A DNA stretch of 30,558 nucleotides from Kordiimonadaceae bacterium (GCA_018699075.1 JABIPV010000043.1:1-30558), one strand, 5' to 3'. Shown: positions 9,042 through 17,473, counted from the first letter of the stretch. Notes: a model not told the origin generated them from the letters alone. Program-made: numbers and translations.

Positions 9042-10248
9042 CAGTCCCGTTTTTAATCACTTCAATGGTTTGTAATCCGCCAACTTGATAAGATAGTTCA
9101 GCGGGGTGATCAATATCCCAAAGCACCATATCAGCTTTAAGTCCTGTCTTTAAAATGCCACGGTCAGTTAATCCTAATGCCTTTGCGGCATTTCTGGTCA
9201 CGCCAATAAGGGCTTCTTCCGGTGTTAAACGGAAAACAGTTGAGGCCATATTGATCATCAGCTTTAAGGATAAAACAGGTGATGATCCGGGGTTACAGTC
9301 AGTGGCAACGGCCATTGGAATGTTATGCTTTCGAAGCAGGTCAATTGGCGGTAGTTTCGTATCTCGTAAAGTGTAATAAGCACCAGGAAGAAGGACCGCG
9401 ACAGTATCTGCTTCTTTCATAGCAAGCATACTTTCTTCACTTAAATGTTCAAGATGATCAGCGGAAAGAGCATTGTATTTTGCCGCAAGTGCCGCACCTT
9501 TTTGATCACTTAATTGTTCCGCATGAAGTTTTAATTTAAAGCCAAGTTTGTCTGCAGCTTTAAAAATTTGTTCCATTTCACTGTAAGTAAAGCCAATGTT
9601 TTCACAAAATCCGTCAACAGTATCTGCGAGATTTTCTTCCTTCACAGCAGGCAACATTTTATTAATGATCAGGTCAATATAACCGTGTTGATTGCCCTTA
9701 TATTCAGGGGGTAAAGCATGTGCGCCGAGAAATGTTGTTATGATATCTACGCGGTTACTATTTAGTGCTTTTGCCGCGCGCAGCATTTTTAGTTCATTTT
9801 TTACATCAAGACCGTAACCAGATTTAATCTCAACCGTGGTCACGCCTTCTTGTGATAAATATTTAAGTCGTTTCGCGGCTGTTTTAATAAGGTCTTCTTC
9901 GCTGGCTTTCCTTGTTGCATTCACTGTTGAAATTATGCCGCCGCCTGCTATTGCGAGCTCTTCATAAGTGGCACCATTTAAGCGCTTTTCAAACTCATCA
10001 ATTCTATTGCCGCCGTAGACCAAATGGGTGTGACAATCGATAAGGCCCGGCGTCATATAGGCACCTTTGCCATCAATAAATTCCGCATTTGGGTAATTTC
10101 CAAGTTGGTCTTTTGGCCCTAACCATTCAATCAAGCCATCTCTCACAACTATTGCTGCATTGTTAAACAGACCGTATGGACCTGCGTCCTCTTGCATGGT
10201 CATTAGATTTACATTGGTCCAGATTTTATACGTCATCGATGTAGCCAT
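9034..10248 (-). CDS. hutI: Imidazolonepropionase
   Basis: Third step of histidine breakdown: hydrolyses 4-imidazolone-5-propionate to N-formimino-L-glutamate in the cytoplasm. It has 404 residues, typical for HutI. This is an amidohydrolase-superfamily metal enzyme: metal ligands H73 and H75 in DCHTHLVYGG, H242 in KLHAEQ, the conserved SADHLEH segment with H265, and D317 in ATDCNPGSSP. It is the only hut gene on the minus strand, divergent from hutF, and the shared gap contains a HutC-type palindrome, so it is likely derepressed together with the plus-strand genes. Start could be ATG 10248 or ATG 10236; neither has a clear ribosome site. It overlaps the convergent reductase gene by eight bases. 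Confidence 0.96.
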   Translation of the reverse strand: MATSMTYKIWTNVNLMTMQEDAGPYGLFNNAAIVVRDGLIEWLGPKDQLGNYPNAEFIDGKGAYMTPGLIDCHTHLVYGGNRIDEFEKRLNGATYEELAIAGGGIISTVNATRKASEEDLIKTAAKRLKYLSQEGVTTVEIKSGYGLDVKNELKMLRAAKALNSNRVDIITTFLGAHALPPEYKGNQHGYIDLIINKMLPAVKEENLADTVDGFCENIGFTYSEMEQIFKAADKLGFKLKLHAEQLSDQKGAALAAKYNALSADHLEHLSEESMLAMKEADTVAVLLPGAYYTLRDTKLPPIDLLRKHNIPMAVATDCNPGSSPVLSLKLMINMASTVFRLTPEEALIGVTRNAAKALGLTDRGILKTGLKADMVLWDIDHPAELSYQVGGLQTIEVIKNGTVI

Positions 10249-10291
10249 GTTATTTAAAAATTGACAATTGTTATTTTTGTAATAAAGTTAC

Positions 10292-10303
10292 TTGTATATA
10301 CAA
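10292..10303. promoter_or_regulatory. HutC operator in the hutI/hutF divergent gap
   Basis: Perfect 12-bp palindrome TTGTATATACAA. It lies 44 bp from the hutI start and 22 bp from the hutF start, so one site could govern both directions. It matches the known GntR-type HutC recognition pattern (TTGTATATACAA-like) and recurs before hutC and hutU, with the repressor gene encoded beside it. Confidence 0.85.
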
Positions 10304-10324
10304 CTATATTCAGAATTGATCAAA

Positions 10325-11686
10325 ATGCAAACTTTTATATTTTCAAAAGCACTATTGAAATCCGGTTGGGCCAATAATGTCTATATTGAAATAAATGATC
10401 TGGGCAATATTGATAAAATAACCTCGGATTATAAAGGTCAGGCAGAAAATCACGTTGTTGGCTATGCGATGCCAGGAATGAATAATGTCCATAGTCATGC
10501 TTTTCAACGGGCCATGGCGGGACTTGCAGAATATTCCACTTCACAGAGTGACAGTTTTTGGACATGGCGCGACCTTATGTATCGCTTTGCACAAGTCATC
10601 ACACCAGGAGATCTAAAATCAATTGCTGCTCAGCTTTACATAGAAATGTTAAAAGCGGGATATGTGTCGGTAGGAGAATTTCATTATTTACATAATTCCG
10701 AGCATAACACAGGCGATGAAATGTCTCACGCTATTATGTCAGCTGCGGATCAAACGGGCCTTGGACTATGTCACCTTCCGGTTCTATATATGATTGCAGG
10801 TTTCGGTGGGTTGGCGTTAAATGAAAAACAAAAACGCTTTGGTCATGGTGTTGATAAATATTTAAAACTGATTGAAAATTTAAACACTAAAATAATGGGT
10901 CAGAATAATCAGCATTTAGGAATGGCTTTCCACAGTTTGCGTGCTGTACCGCCGGAGGCAATTAAACTGTGTTTAAAGGATAGTAAAGCATCAGGCCCCA
11001 TCCACATCCACATTTCTGAGCAAATGCAGGAAGTGAATGACTGCTTGGACTGGTCGGGAATGCGACCGGTTGAATGGCTATATAAACACGAAGATGTTAA
11101 TGAAAAATGGTGCCTTATTCATGCGACCCATTTGAATGATGATGAAGTTTCATCTATCGCAAAATCAGGTGCTGTTGTCGGCTTATGTCCAACAACGGAA
11201 GCCAACCTTGGCGACGGTTTATTTCCGCTAAAACCCTTTCTGGGTCAAGGCGGTAAAATAGCCATCGGTTCCGATAGTCATGTATCCATCAGCATGATCG
11301 AAGAATTGCGCCTGCTTGAATATGGGCAGAGATTAAAAAGCCAACGCCGCAATGTGGCAACTGGAAAGAATGATATTCACACAGGCAGTTATTTATTTCA
11401 TGAAAACTTAAAGGGCGGCGCACAGGCAAGCGGATTTAATAATGGTTCAATCGAAGTTGGCAAACGGGCCGATATTATTGTATTGGATCAGGCTTCCCCA
11501 CTTCTTGTTGGTACGCCAGACCGTAATATTATCGATAGATTTATTTTTAGCGGGAATGTAAATCCGATCAAACATGTGTTGGTGGCAGGTAAAATGATAA
11601 TTTCCGAATATCACCATCCTCTAGAAGAACAAATTACAGCAGAATTTAGCGTAACAATGAAGAGGTTGCAAAAATATCTTGACTAA
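10325..11686 (+). CDS. hutF: Formimidoylglutamate deiminase
   Basis: Fourth step of the five-step histidine route: converts N-formimino-L-glutamate to N-formyl-L-glutamate and ammonia, in the cytoplasm. It has 453 residues, normal for HutF. Amidohydrolase-superfamily ligands are visible: H56 and H58 in NNVHSHAFQRAMAG, the HIHISEQ segment, LIHATHLND, and the Asp in AIGSDSHVS. I place the start at ATG 10325, because the N-terminus (FSKALLKSGWA) then aligns with known HutF proteins; an upstream in-frame TTG at 10292 lies inside the operator palindrome and is unlikely to be used. Presence of hutF with hutG shows the pathway goes through formylglutamate rather than direct FIGLU hydrolysis. Confidence 0.94.
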   Translation: MQTFIFSKALLKSGWANNVYIEINDLGNIDKITSDYKGQAENHVVGYAMPGMNNVHSHAFQRAMAGLAEYSTSQSDSFWTWRDLMYRFAQVITPGDLKSIAAQLYIEMLKAGYVSVGEFHYLHNSEHNTGDEMSHAIMSAADQTGLGLCHLPVLYMIAGFGGLALNEKQKRFGHGVDKYLKLIENLNTKIMGQNNQHLGMAFHSLRAVPPEAIKLCLKDSKASGPIHIHISEQMQEVNDCLDWSGMRPVEWLYKHEDVNEKWCLIHATHLNDDEVSSIAKSGAVVGLCPTTEANLGDGLFPLKPFLGQGGKIAIGSDSHVSISMIEELRLLEYGQRLKSQRRNVATGKNDIHTGSYLFHENLKGGAQASGFNNGSIEVGKRADIIVLDQASPLLVGTPDRNIIDRFIFSGNVNPIKHVLVAGKMIISEYHHPLEEQITAEFSVTMKRLQKYLD

Positions 11687-11708
11687 CCTGTATATACAGG
11701 TCAATATT
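11679..11708 (+). promoter_or_regulatory. Predicted sigma70 promoter of hutC with operator in its spacer
   Basis: TTGACT (11679-11684, five of six matches to the -35 consensus) and AATATT (11703-11708, four of six to the -10) are 18 bp apart. The 16-bp palindrome at 11686-11701 fills that spacer. The -35 lies inside the end of hutF. Start of transcription would be near 11715, leaving a short leader with AGGAG at 11728-11732 before the hutC ATG. Prediction only. Confidence 0.5.
11686..11701. promoter_or_regulatory. HutC operator in front of hutC
   Basis: Perfect 16-bp palindrome ACCTGTATATACAGGT, beginning on the last base of the hutF stop codon. It shares the TGTATATACA core with the sites at 10292 and 12503. 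Its position in the predicted hutC promoter implies negative autoregulation. Confidence 0.85.
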
Positions 11709-11738
11709 TAGTCATTAAACACCGATTAGGAGCGAAAA

Positions 11739-12458
11739 ATGAGCGTAGATCGCCTATCAGAACCCTTATATATGAAAATTAAGAACCATATTCTTGATCG
11801 TATTGATAGTGGCGAATGGTTGGCATCCACGCGGGTGCCGTCTGAAAATGAACTGGTGAAAGAATTTTCCGTATCGCGCATGACAACTAACCGGGCGTTA
11901 CGTGAACTCACCGATGAAGGTTATCTTATTCGTGTGGCCGGTGTCGGGACGTTTGTTGCGGAACTTAAGGCAAAAAGTAATCCGTTGGAAATTCATAATA
12001 TCGCCGATGAAATTCGCGCACGAAATCATGAATATAGTGCGGATGTATTAAAATGCGAAGCGGTGAAGGCAAACGACAAAATAGCAGAATTTATGAATGT
12101 CGCGCCAGGATCAATGCTTATTCATTCGCAGATAATTCATAAAGAACAAGGCATTCCCATTCAACTTGAAGACCGATTGGTCAATGAAGAAGTCGTGCCG
12201 GGATATGGTGATCAGGATTTTACCTTGAATACCCCTTATGAATATCTGATTAAAAAAGCCCCATTACAAAAAGTGGAGCATGTGGTTAAAGCGATTATCG
12301 CGCCAAACTCAATTAAAGATATTTTGGATATGGCCGATGAAGAAGCCTGTCTTTTGATTGAAAGACGTACATGGACCAAAGAAAAGGTCGCCTCAACAGC
12401 AAAATTATATCACCCCGGTTCACGTTACGAACTGCAGGGATTATTTAAACCGGAATAA
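11739..12458 (+). CDS. hutC: Histidine utilization repressor, GntR family (HutC)
   Basis: A 239-residue DNA-binding regulator. The N-terminal winged helix-turn-helix spans about residues 8-75, with the GntR signature (RVPSENELVKEFSVSRMTTN, residues 32-51) and wing GVGTFV at 68-73. The UTRA effector domain covers about 90-232. In known HutC proteins urocanate binds this domain and releases the operator. It lies inside the hut cluster, between hutF and hutU, with three matching palindromes around it, which makes the HutC assignment firm relative to other GntR/UTRA proteins. The ATG has AGGAG six bases upstream. It probably represses its own promoter (see 11679-11708). Confidence 0.95.
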   Translation: MSVDRLSEPLYMKIKNHILDRIDSGEWLASTRVPSENELVKEFSVSRMTTNRALRELTDEGYLIRVAGVGTFVAELKAKSNPLEIHNIADEIRARNHEYSADVLKCEAVKANDKIAEFMNVAPGSMLIHSQIIHKEQGIPIQLEDRLVNEEVVPGYGDQDFTLNTPYEYLIKKAPLQKVEHVVKAIIAPNSIKDILDMADEEACLLIERRTWTKEKVASTAKLYHPGSRYELQGLFKPE

Positions 12459-12502
12459 CTTTTTTTAGTGCCTCTTAATAAGGCGTTAATGTAATTTTTT
12501 AA

Positions 12503-12516
12503 CTTGTATATACAGG
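12503..12516. promoter_or_regulatory. HutC operator overlapping the hutU ribosome site
   Basis: CTTGTATATACAGG, with a perfect 10-bp core TGTATATACA at 12505-12514 and one mismatch in the outer arms. Its right end is shared with AGGA (12514-12517), the probable Shine-Dalgarno of hutU, seven bases before ATG 12525. The operator is therefore within or at the end of the leader; the promoter upstream of it was not resolved. Confidence 0.8.
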
Positions 12517-12524
12517 ACTTTGAA

Positions 12525-14195
12525 ATGTCAGAACAAAAAATAAATAATCGTATTATTAAAGCCCCTACAGGCACGAAATTAAATGCGAAAAGCTGGTCCA
12601 CTGAAGCGCCGCTTCGCATGTTGATGAATAACCTTGATCCCGATGTAGCGGAAAGACCCGAAGATTTGGTTGTGTATGGTGGTATCGGTAAGGCCGCGCG
12701 TAATTGGCAGTGTTTTGATCAATTGGTCGAAAGCTTAAAGCAGTTAGAGGCTGATGAAACTTTACTGGTGCAGTCTGGTAAACCAGTGGGTGTATTTAAA
12801 ACCCATGAAAATGCGCCGCGTGTACTGATTGCAAATTCAAACCTTGTGCCCCACTGGGCCACCTGGGATCATTTTAATGAGCTCGATAAAAAAGGGTTGA
12901 TGATGTATGGCCAAATGACTGCCGGCAGTTGGATTTATATCGGAAGCCAAGGCATTGTTCAGGGCACCTATGAAACATTCGTTGAAATGGGTCGTCAGCA
13001 TTTTGGTGGTGATCTAACGGGTAAATGGATTTTAACCGGTGGTCTGGGTGGTATGGGCGGTGCTCAACCGCTCGCTGCGACAATGGCCGGCGCATCTATG
13101 CTCGCGATAGAATGTAGGTCAGACCGTATCGATTTTCGTATTCGCACCGGATACGTGGATAAGCGCGCTGAAACATTAGATCAGGCAATGGAAATGATCA
13201 ATGAAGCGACAGCAGCGGGTAAGGCTGTTTCAGTTGGCTTGCTTGGCAACTGTGCGGAAATTATTCCTGAAATGCTTAAGAAAGGTTTACGCCCTGATGC
13301 GGTTACTGATCAAACATCGGCCCATGACCCGATTAATGGTTACCTTCCCATCGGCTGGACTGTTGATCAGTGGGAAAGTAAAATTGAAAGCGCACCTAAG
13401 GAAGTGGAAAAAGCGGCGGTTGATGCCATGTCCGTTCATGTGCAAGCGATGCTTGAATATGAAAAAATGGGTATTCCAACGTTTGATTACGGTAACAACA
13501 TACGCCAAGTGGCATTTGATAACGGCGTTAAAAACGCGTTTGATTTCCCTGGATTTGTGCCTGCATATGTTCGTCCCTTATTTTGCCGTGGTATTGGTCC
13601 GTTCCGCTGGGTTGCGTTAAGTGGTGATCCGGAAGATATTTATAAAACCGATCAAAAAGTAAAAGAATTAATTCCTGATAATCCACACCTTCATAATTGG
13701 CTTGATATGGCCCGTGAACGCATTCAATTCCAAGGGCTTCCCGCGCGTATTTGCTGGGTTGGACTTGGTGATCGTCATCGCCTTGGTCTTGCGTTTAATG
13801 AAATGGTCAGAAATGGTGAGCTTAAAGCCCCTGTGGTTATTGGCCGCGATCATCTTGATTCTGGCTCTGTTGCCAGTCCTAACCGTGAAACAGAAAGTAT
13901 GATGGATGGTTCAGATGCAGTGTCTGATTGGCCGCTGCTAAATGCGCTGCTAAATACCGCAAGTGGCGCCACCTGGGTATCGCTTCATCATGGCGGCGGC
14001 GTTGGTATGGGCTTTTCGCAGCATTCCGGTATTGTTGTGCTTTGTGATGGCACGGAACAGGCAGCAGAAAAAGTAGGCCGCGTTCTTTGGAATGATCCTG
14101 CAACAGGCGTGATGCGTCATGCAGATGCAGGCTATGAAATTGCCAAACAGTGTGCCCGTGAACAAAACCTTAACCTCCCGATGATGGATAAATAA
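12525..14195 (+). CDS. hutU: Urocanate hydratase
   Basis: Second step: adds water to urocanate to give 4-imidazolone-5-propionate, using tightly bound NAD+ as an electrophile; cytoplasmic. It has 556 residues, matching the family. The NAD-binding glycine cluster GGLGGMGGAQ is at 172-181, and the catalytic cysteine lies in ARICW at Cys410, the same number as in the Pseudomonas putida enzyme, which supports ATG 12525 as start. An upstream in-frame TTG at 12504 falls within the operator and is rejected. AGGA seven bases before the ATG is the ribosome site and overlaps the HutC operator. hutH follows after one base and hutG overlaps hutH, forming a hutUHG operon. Confidence 0.97.
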   Translation: MSEQKINNRIIKAPTGTKLNAKSWSTEAPLRMLMNNLDPDVAERPEDLVVYGGIGKAARNWQCFDQLVESLKQLEADETLLVQSGKPVGVFKTHENAPRVLIANSNLVPHWATWDHFNELDKKGLMMYGQMTAGSWIYIGSQGIVQGTYETFVEMGRQHFGGDLTGKWILTGGLGGMGGAQPLAATMAGASMLAIECRSDRIDFRIRTGYVDKRAETLDQAMEMINEATAAGKAVSVGLLGNCAEIIPEMLKKGLRPDAVTDQTSAHDPINGYLPIGWTVDQWESKIESAPKEVEKAAVDAMSVHVQAMLEYEKMGIPTFDYGNNIRQVAFDNGVKNAFDFPGFVPAYVRPLFCRGIGPFRWVALSGDPEDIYKTDQKVKELIPDNPHLHNWLDMARERIQFQGLPARICWVGLGDRHRLGLAFNEMVRNGELKAPVVIGRDHLDSGSVASPNRETESMMDGSDAVSDWPLLNALLNTASGATWVSLHHGGGVGMGFSQHSGIVVLCDGTEQAAEKVGRVLWNDPATGVMRHADAGYEIAKQCAREQNLNLPMMDK

Positions 14196-14196
14196 T

Positions 14197-15726
14197 ATGA
14201 ATTATATGATTAAACCACGTCATATGACGTTTGCAGATATCCGCGCCATTTACCGTGATACACATCAAATTTCATTGGATGCGTCCGCATGGGACGATAT
14301 TAAAGCCGCACGAGATGTGGTTGATGCCATCACCAAAGAAGGGCGTACAGTTTACGGCATAAATACCGGCTTTGGTCTTTTGGCGCAAACAATGATCCCA
14401 AATGAGCAACTCGCGTTATTGCAGAAAAATTTAGTCTTATCCCATAGTACTGGGGTGGGAGATTATATTGATGAAGACACAGTTCGTATGATTTATGTGC
14501 TTAAAATATCAAGTTTAGCACAAGGCCATTCTGGCATTCGTCGTTCCATTATTGAAGCGTTTATTGAATTTGTAAATGCAGGCATTGTTGCCTGTATTCC
14601 TGAAAAAGGATCTGTAGGCGCTTCTGGTGATTTGGCGCCGCTGGCCCATATGACGGCAACCTTAATGGGCGAGGGGTCAGTGCTTTATAATGATGAGATC
14701 ATGCCAGCCAAGGATGCGCTAAATCAAGCAGGGCTTAAACCCATTGAACTAAGCTCAAAAGAGGGTTTAGCTTTTTTAAATGGCACACAAGTTTCAACGG
14801 CATTGGCCATTAAAGGCCTCTTTCAAACGGAAGATATATTCGCGGCTGCTGTTGTTGCGGGTTCAATGAGCGTGGATGCATTAATGGGCAGCGTCGCCCC
14901 CTTTGATAAACGTATTCATATTGCCCGCGGACAACCGGGCCAGATAACCGTTGCCGAAAAATATTTATCATTCTTAGACGGCAGTAATATTCTATCGGCA
15001 CATGAAGATTGCGATAAAGTACAGGACCCTTATTCATTAAGGTGCCAACCACAAGTGATGGGAGCCATATTGGATATTATTCATAATGCCGCCAGAACGC
15101 TATTGATTGAAGCCAACGCTGTAACTGATAATCCGCTTATTTTCCCTGAAAATGGTGATGTGATTTCGGGCGGTAATTTCCATGCGGAGCCTGTGGCGTT
15201 TGCGGCGGATATTTTGGCAATGGCTGTTGCGGAAATTGCTTCAATTTCTGAAAGGCGTCTTTCTATTATGGTTGATCCGAAGATGAGCGACCTTCCGGCG
15301 TTCCTTGTGGAAAATAGCGGCGTCAATTCCGGTTTTATGATCGCACAAGTAACAGCAGCGGCACTGGTTTCAGAAAATAGAACCATGGCCCATCCGTCAA
15401 GCGTGGACAGTATCCCAACATCGGCTAATCAAGAAGATCATGTCAGTATGGCCACATACGGGGCGAGGCGCCTCGGCGAAATGTGCTTTAATAGTGCCTG
15501 TGTCATCGCAATCGAGCTTATTTCCGCAGCTCAGGGTATTGATTTTAGAGCGCCCAACAAAACATCGGATATGTTACAGAAATATCATGATAAAATCCGT
15601 GCTGAGGTCGCTCATTATGATAAAGATCGTTATTTTGCGCCCGATATTGATGCGGCGACGGATATGGTACTTGATGGTGATTTCTCAGACGATGTTATGA
15701 ATATCTTACCAACTGGTTCAGCATAA
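14197..15726 (+). CDS. hutH: Histidine ammonia-lyase
   Basis: First step: non-oxidative removal of ammonia from L-histidine to give urocanate, which is also the usual HutC inducer. It has 509 residues. The Ala-Ser-Gly triad that cyclises to the MIO electrophile is at 142-144 in GSVGASGDLAPLAH, numbering identical to the Pseudomonas putida enzyme (Ser143). Other family signatures are present: YGINTGFGLLA, the QDPYSLRCQPQ-type segment (here VQDPYSLRCQPQV), and the SANQEDHVSM stretch near the C-terminus. The start is ATG 14197; ATG 14206 is also possible. The gap to hutU is one base, and the stop overlaps the hutG ATG by one base, so translation is likely coupled across the three genes. Confidence 0.98.
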   Translation: MNYMIKPRHMTFADIRAIYRDTHQISLDASAWDDIKAARDVVDAITKEGRTVYGINTGFGLLAQTMIPNEQLALLQKNLVLSHSTGVGDYIDEDTVRMIYVLKISSLAQGHSGIRRSIIEAFIEFVNAGIVACIPEKGSVGASGDLAPLAHMTATLMGEGSVLYNDEIMPAKDALNQAGLKPIELSSKEGLAFLNGTQVSTALAIKGLFQTEDIFAAAVVAGSMSVDALMGSVAPFDKRIHIARGQPGQITVAEKYLSFLDGSNILSAHEDCDKVQDPYSLRCQPQVMGAILDIIHNAARTLLIEANAVTDNPLIFPENGDVISGGNFHAEPVAFAADILAMAVAEIASISERRLSIMVDPKMSDLPAFLVENSGVNSGFMIAQVTAAALVSENRTMAHPSSVDSIPTSANQEDHVSMATYGARRLGEMCFNSACVIAIELISAAQGIDFRAPNKTSDMLQKYHDKIRAEVAHYDKDRYFAPDIDAATDMVLDGDFSDDVMNILPTGSA

Positions 15727-16499
15727 TGACCGCCTTTCATTTTCATCAAGGATCAAAGCCGTTACTTGTGAGCATGCCACATGTTGGGCTTGAAATCCCG
15801 GATGATATAAAAGCAACCATGACCGATAAAGCATTATCAATGATTGATACCGACTGGTATATTGATAGGCTATATGATTTTTTAAAAGACATGGATGTAT
15901 CAATTATTGCGGCAAAATATAGCCGCTATGTTGTTGATTTAAACCGCGGTCTTGATGGCGCAAGTTTATATCCAGGACAAAATGAAACTACCTTATGCCC
16001 GACTAATACATTTAATGATGAACCACTCTATAAAGCGGGACATGTTCCCAATGTTGAAGAACGAGCAGAGAAATACTGGCGTCCTTACCATGATCAAATA
16101 TCTGCTGAACTGAAGCGAATAAAGGATAAGTTTGGATACGCTAAATTGTGGGACGCTCATTCCATAAAAAGCCATGTCCCGCATTTATTTGATGGCAGAT
16201 TGCCAGATTTGAATGTGGGTACGTCTAACGGCGCGTCAGCTGATCATGGCCTAGCAGAAAAGTTGGATGCAATAGTAAGACAATCACCATATTCTTCCAT
16301 TTTAAATGGCCGCTTTAAAGGAGGCTTTATCACCAGAAATTATGGTGATCCAATAAATAACATCCATGCGGTACAGCTAGAAATTTCTCAAATAACCTAT
16401 ATGGATGAAGCACCGCATATAAAATTCCGTGAAGACAAAGCAAATCAATTACGTCCAATATTAAAAGCGCTTATTGAAACAATGATTGAATATATCTAA
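15726..16499 (+). CDS. hutG: N-formylglutamate deformylase
   Basis: Last step: hydrolyses N-formyl-L-glutamate to glutamate and formate, in the cytoplasm. It has 257 residues. N-formylglutamate amidohydrolase features are visible: VSMPHVGLEIP near the N-terminus (metal ligand His19), YVVDLNRGLDG, the WDAHSIKSHVP segment, and GFITRNYGDP. It is unlike the arginase-type HutG that hydrolyses formiminoglutamate directly, and this agrees with the presence of hutF. The ATG shares one base with the hutH stop. It ends the hut set; no histidine transporter gene follows. Confidence 0.96.
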   Translation: MTAFHFHQGSKPLLVSMPHVGLEIPDDIKATMTDKALSMIDTDWYIDRLYDFLKDMDVSIIAAKYSRYVVDLNRGLDGASLYPGQNETTLCPTNTFNDEPLYKAGHVPNVEERAEKYWRPYHDQISAELKRIKDKFGYAKLWDAHSIKSHVPHLFDGRLPDLNVGTSNGASADHGLAEKLDAIVRQSPYSSILNGRFKGGFITRNYGDPINNIHAVQLEISQITYMDEAPHIKFREDKANQLRPILKALIETMIEYI

Positions 16500-16508
16500 C
16501 ATATTCTG

Positions 16509-16538
16509 AATGACCGCTTTCGACCCAATGCAGTCATT
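16509..16538. repeat. Imperfect palindromic intergenic repeat, possibly a decayed widespread element
   Basis: AATGAC and GTCATT are 18 bases apart and enclose CGCTTTCGACCCAA. From memory, palindromes in which GACCGCTTTCGACCC is followed by an inverted CGG-containing arm recur between genes in many Proteobacteria; here the inner part of the right arm does not pair. It follows hutG and could act as a weak 3'-end structure. No T-run follows. Confidence 0.35.
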
Positions 16539-16672
16539 TGAGTTTGACGCTCATATTGATAATGGCGTTAATAGTTGACTTCTTCACGTTATGATGGTGA
16601 TATGCTTCTTGAATGTAATGAGTGGCATTTGAGTAACAAAGTGTCGCGTAGTTTAGGAAGGTTGGGGATTAT

Positions 16673-17473
16673 ATGCGTCTTAAAGTAAGATTGCTATTTT
16701 TGTTTGCCGCCCTCTTATCACAACAGGCCAATGCCCAATGGGAGCATTTGGTCGAACCACTTGAATATACCGGTGTTAATAATGCAAACGGTTCTCTTTC
16801 TTTTCATTTGCGTAACAAATCAACCACTGCCCGCCAAATCCTTGAGGTAAGGGTTGAATATACTTGCGGCGGCTCTTCAACTCCATCAATTGCGGCTGTT
16901 AGGATGGACGCCATCATCTTACCGGGGGAGGTTTTTAATACACCCCCCTTTGATAGCAAATGCAAAAACACCAGCAATTTTAAATTTAAGTCTTCCGCCC
17001 ATAAATTGGCCACTGAAATACAAATTGCAAAGGCATTAAAGGATAAGGGGTCAACAGAAACTGTCGTGGCAACACCACAAGCCATACCCGATGAAGTATT
17101 GAAGCTTAATTGCGGATCAGGCGACCTTAGAAGTTTTAAAATATTGACACCAAAAGGTCAAAAGCAAGCCGTTTTGTTGTTTAATCAGCTACCGGACAAC
17201 CAACGTATCGTCATTAATGTTAACCCCATTTTAAAATCCAATGTTGCCGATAAGGCCGTGCGCATTCGCCAGTCAGTGTTTCGAAAGCTATGTACTTTGG
17301 AGGATAATACCCCCTTAGGTTTTGGTCAGGAAGGTATTTTAAACATCCAAAAATACTTAAAAGAACAAATGGATAAAGCCGTCAAGATTTGCAAGAGCAG
17401 CGCACATGCTGCGGCTTGCCGACAATCAGAATATTTCAAACAATTTGTTAGCCCCTCTGGGGTCCGAGGTTAA
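16673..17473 (+). CDS. Exported six-cysteine protein of unknown function
   Basis: I do not recognise this family. The 266 residues begin with a clear Sec signal peptide (basic RLKVR, then LLFLFAALL, cleavage after ANA at about residue 21), so the protein should be periplasmic or secreted. Residues 22-110 look beta-rich (GSLSFHLRNKS, ILEVRVEYTCGG) and may form a sandwich closed by Cys65-Cys97. The rest has Cys147, 207, 240 and 249; six cysteines in all, an even number that suits disulfides. The tail is helical and charged. A GGGGA ribosome site precedes the ATG. It is the first of five consecutive genes for exported proteins; the gap to the next is 97 bp. Confidence 0.75.
   Translation: MRLKVRLLFLFAALLSQQANAQWEHLVEPLEYTGVNNANGSLSFHLRNKSTTARQILEVRVEYTCGGSSTPSIAAVRMDAIILPGEVFNTPPFDSKCKNTSNFKFKSSAHKLATEIQIAKALKDKGSTETVVATPQAIPDEVLKLNCGSGDLRSFKILTPKGQKQAVLLFNQLPDNQRIVINVNPILKSNVADKAVRIRQSVFRKLCTLEDNTPLGFGQEGILNIQKYLKEQMDKAVKICKSSAHAAACRQSEYFKQFVSPSGVRG

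Noticed and set aside
10292..10324. In-frame TTG upstream of hutF giving a longer N-terminus
   Set aside because: It lies inside the operator palindrome, and the ATG at 10325 gives the N-terminus expected for HutF.
12465..12500. GCCT...AGGC followed by T's as a terminator after hutC
   Set aside because: Only four base pairs with a seven-base loop; too weak to call.
12504..12524. In-frame TTG upstream of hutU
   Set aside because: It is within the operator; ATG 12525 has AGGA in front and puts the catalytic cysteine at 410 as in the known enzyme.
13201..13620. Long plus-strand frame of 139 codons within hutU
   Set aside because: It is an out-of-frame shadow of hutU with a biased composition and no ribosome site.
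16575..16603. TTGACT with TGATAT 17 bp downstream as a promoter for the exported-protein cluster
   Set aside because: The -10 matches only three of six positions, so it cannot be told from chance.
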